Shown here: positions 61,441-64,000 of the stretch, piece by piece | How the letters are laid out: each line of letters opens with the position of its first letter | Position numbering within the stretch: the first letter of the stretch is position 1 | Source: Zingiber officinale | Taxonomy: Eukaryota; Streptophyta; Magnoliopsida; Zingiberales; Zingiberaceae | Direction of reading: 5' to 3' | Assembly: GCF_018446385.1 (NCBI RefSeq) | Contig: NC_055987.1 | Span: 30,572,202 to 30,636,201 of the forward strand | DNA length: 64,000 nucleotides | The notes under the pieces: generated by a model | Database searches by the model: none | Told to the model about the DNA's origin: nothing | The model's input: the letters and a program-made list of their open reading frames with translations, nothing else | Translations under genes and position numbers: made by a program

Positions 61441-61559
61441 AAGTGGTCGTGCGTTCTCAATTTAACCGTATTTGATTGTTTAAAACTTTTACTTGTTTGA
61501 TTAGTTATTGATCTTGATAATTCAAATTTATTTATTTAACATATTGATAAGAGTTTTAT

Positions 61560-61660
61560 TAATGAACATGGTTCATGAACATTGTTCACTAACATTGTGC
61601 ACGAATATTATTCACGAATATTGTTTATGAACATTGTTCACGAACACTGTTTACGAACTA
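61560..61660. repeat. GTTCACGAACA-type minisatellite
   Basis: Five to six imperfect copies of ATTGTTCACGAAC-like units of about 18 bp, each itself nearly palindromic. Confidence 0.65.
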
Positions 61661-63033
61661 ATGAGCTGAACACATATGTGTTCAAGTTTGCTTGTTTAGT
61701 TTAACGAGTTGTTCAAGCTTGTTTATCTAATTGATCTTATGTATATTGAATGAACATAAACAAGCATTTACCAAGCTAAATACCAAACTTTGTTCATGAA
61801 CGTTTGATTCATTTACGTACAGTCCTACATTTAGCATCTCTTGATCCTAATATTAATGATCAAATTGATTTTCTAAATAATTCCAATTTATAATAAATAG
61901 CATAATTTATTATTTAAAATATATTTAGATTTTTTGAATTTATTATGAAATAATTTTTATTTCACTCATTTGTAGATTATGACGAGACATATCATGATCA
62001 TACAACCACACCTTTTAATCTTTGATTGAATGATCTCAGATTAGGTTTAAAAGTTTATAAATTTGTATAATTATAAAACGGATGATTTCAACTTGAACTA
62101 CCAACTTAATCTACTTTATCTTTCACCTTAAACCTTTTTTTAATTATTTGCTATCATTTAAAATAAAATAGAATAAGAACAGTTTTCTTATATCCAACAC
62201 TTCATAGAATTAATGCAGATAAAAATATGCCGTATTAGAAGGACTAATTAATTTGCATGCTTATTTAGCTATTTTTGAATTAACTGATGATCGTCAAAAT
62301 CCCAAGGGATAATTTTAGGATAATTAAGGATTCGGAAGAAATTAAACCAATCCTCTTCCTTTTCCTTTCACATTCTTGCCAATCTGTTCCTTTTTAGTTT
62401 ATTTATTTATTTATTTTCTTAGTTATTTGTTTTGACATAGGACAATAACAATTAAAGTTATTTGTTTTTTTTTTCTTTGTCATTTTATAGATATGAGACG
62501 AAGCAGAGCGGCTTCAAGCGGTGCTATGCAGTGACAAGCAGTTGTGACGTCGTTTTTTAAGCGTACGAATTAACAACTCTCCGTTGCTTTTATTTGTCCC
62601 TAGTTATTTTTACTCCTCAATATATTAATTATCAAAGAAGACTACTTTTTAATTAAGGTACATAATGTTGGCCTTTATCGCTGTACCAACTGTTGGTCGT
62701 ATTTCGCACTGTGAAGTCAGTATTGTACGATGGTTATGAACGGCCGGTGACGGTATTTGTTGGGCATTGAATAAGGATGTAATAATTTATTTTTGAATGT
62801 TTATGGACTCAACACTACTACTTAAATAATTGACAGATTTTTCCATAGGATTCATCCTCTCATTCATCATATCTCTCAGTTACCTACAATTTACTGCCCT
62901 CATAATGATTTTGGGACAGTGACAGGACATTAATGTGAGCGAAATCACTTTTTATATATAGATATATAGATATATACATACAGTACGGCTAGTGAGAAGA
63001 TTTTAATTGATCTACTCGGATTCCATTATCGCT
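61661..63033. other. AT-rich region upstream of the RALF gene
   Basis: No coding region is supported. It is AT-rich with poly-T runs. The final few hundred bases should contain the RALF promoter. Confidence 0.5.
62949..62960 (+). promoter_or_regulatory. Candidate TATA box of the RALF gene
   Basis: TTTTTATATATA lies about 75-85 bp upstream of the chosen ATG at 63034, a normal distance in plants. Further TA-rich words follow, so the exact box is uncertain. Confidence 0.4.
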
Positions 63034-63399
63034 ATGGAAAGAGCAGCCTCCTTCTCGTTCTTCTTCTTACTCCTCCTCTTGCTTTACGCAACCCTTCCGT
63101 GCTGGGAACCAGCTGCCGCCGCTTCTTCCGGCCGATGGACGACGGCTTGCAACGGGACAGTTGGCGGTGGCCACCGGTGTAGAGTTGAGGAGGACGATGC
63201 GGAGGAGTTCCCGTTGGATTCTGAGAGCAACAGAAGACTGCTCATCAGCAACAGCATCAGTAACTCAGCTCTGGACCCAAATAAACCTGTGTGCTACACT
63301 AAGGACGGCAAGCCGTACAACTGCGGTGGGTACCACGGTAATGCCGGCAGCGACCGGACGTGCCGACAAGGTTACTATCGTTGTTCGCCGCCGCATTAG
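63034..63399 (+). CDS. RALF-like secreted peptide precursor
   Basis: This single exon encodes 121 aa. RALF peptides are apoplastic ligands of CrRLK1L receptors such as FERONIA. A signal peptide with a strong hydrophobic core (SFFFLLLLLLYATLPCW, about 8-24) leads an acidic propeptide and the subtilase-type site RRLL (67-70). The mature part has four cysteines (C87, C97, C110, C117), as in RALFs, with PVCYTKDGKPYNCGGYHGN and TCRQGYYRC. The usual YISY motif before the first cysteine is degenerate (SISNSAL), so receptor preference may differ. The first true ATG is at 63034; the frame upstream opens only with TTG. Confidence 0.88.
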   Translation: MERAASFSFFFLLLLLLYATLPCWEPAAAASSGRWTTACNGTVGGGHRCRVEEDDAEEFPLDSESNRRLLISNSISNSALDPNKPVCYTKDGKPYNCGGYHGNAGSDRTCRQGYYRCSPPH

Positions 63400-63755
63400 C
63401 AATCCTGCGCGCGGCCTGCAATAAGATCAACAAGCTAGCTAGCGCCATTAATTAATTAATTATTATCGTTGTTGAGTGGATTTGCCTGTTTTTATGATTA
63501 ATTTGCTTGGCGCCTGTGCCTGCCTTGTGTTAATTCTACCATTTCTCAAGACAATTTGGGTTTGTGCTAGCTGTGTCGATCATATATGTGATAAGTTTGT
63601 GGGTATTTGTCATCATCCATTTTCACTATATTTATGTGATAAATTTCTGGGAATTTTAATTAGCCATTTGATCTTAGCCATGAAGTGCCTGGCCCTATGC
63701 GACTATCAACGTGTGAATATTGAATTTCTCATTCATTCTGCGTGCATTAGACCTT
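63400..63755. other. RALF 3' flank
   Basis: Probably the 3' UTR and flank. An open frame at 63476-63757 has no domain or neighbour support and I treat it as chance. Confidence 0.45.
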
Positions 63756-63903
63756 GAGTGACTTCTTTGTCTTACTGTTAGTCATTATTTTAAAGGTTAA
63801 TAGTAGTCCGTGATTTATTTTTTTCGTATTGATCCTGATATAAATTGATGGGAACGCTGTGGACGAACATATTTACCTTTTACTACCAAGAGTGACTTAT
63901 TTG
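63756..63903 (+). mobile_element. 5'-truncated SINE family A copy
   Basis: The 120-bp insert (63770-63889) matches the 3' half of the SINE at 21728 (CCGTGATTTAT, ATATTTACCTTTTACTACC). A 14-bp duplication with one mismatch flanks it at 63756-63769 and 63890-63903. The copy was therefore truncated at insertion. Confidence 0.8.
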
Positions 63904-64000
63904 TAAGTAAACATTCAGAAAATCCATTAAAAATAATTAAAAAGAGATTATTCGGTGTTTTGGGAATTTAATAAGTCTGACATGAACATGTATTTGAGTA

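Noticed and set aside
63476-63757. 93-codon frame downstream of the RALF gene
   Set aside because: Lies in the expected 3' flank, has no recognisable domain and opens with a non-ATG codon or low-quality start.

Overview
This window is plant nuclear DNA, most likely a monocot. Genes have GC-rich first exons with GT-AG introns. They sit in AT-rich sequence filled with Ty1/copia and Ty3/gypsy LTR retrotransposons, a CACTA terminus, tRNA-derived SINEs, Tourist-like MITEs and large foldback structures. A Zingiberales source (ginger or banana relatives) would fit the repeat style, but that is an impression and not proved here.

Five genes look intact. (1) Coilin, the Cajal-body scaffold, lies on the minus strand at 3484-17455. 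I resolved it into 14 phase-consistent exons encoding 684 residues; its introns carry a SINE, a solo LTR, a MITE and an unclassified 0.9 kb insertion. (2) An ATN1-type Raf-like protein kinase lies on the minus strand at 25901-34522, with 6 exons and 349 residues. Its third intron holds a decayed chromovirus (27933-33779). (3) A PB1-domain protein with a histidine-rich tail lies at 35700-36480 on the plus strand, divergent from the kinase. (4) A CML-type EF-hand protein with a hydrophobic N-terminus lies at 37071-37601 on the minus strand. (5) A RALF-type secreted peptide precursor lies at 63034-63399 on the plus strand.

The rest is mostly mobile DNA. 27-781 is a near-perfect hairpin. 17759-21475 is a foldback element made of about 16 copies of one repeat unit in both orientations, split by a solo LTR with a perfect 5-bp target duplication. 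21715-24130 holds two SINEs, a MITE and a truncated organellar EF-Tu pseudogene. 39205-47538 is a young full-length copia element (LTRs about 1.4% diverged, target duplication GTTGG). It carries an extra acidic ORF and an array of 12 ATCGATT-centred palindromes between its primer-binding site and gag. 48310-52096 begins with a CACTA terminus and contains four exon remnants of a pyrophosphate-dependent phosphofructokinase beta-subunit gene. 52097-60785 is a tail-to-tail inverted pair of about 2.2-2.4 kb LTRs, one of them split by a gag-only retrotransposon.

I saw no operon-like or immune-type system. The genes look functionally independent. The most unusual items are the leader palindromes and accessory ORF of the copia element, the multi-unit foldback, the captured PFP-beta gene, and the internal exon duplication in coilin. 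All coordinates and splice sites come from reading the sequence by eye; no database search was run.
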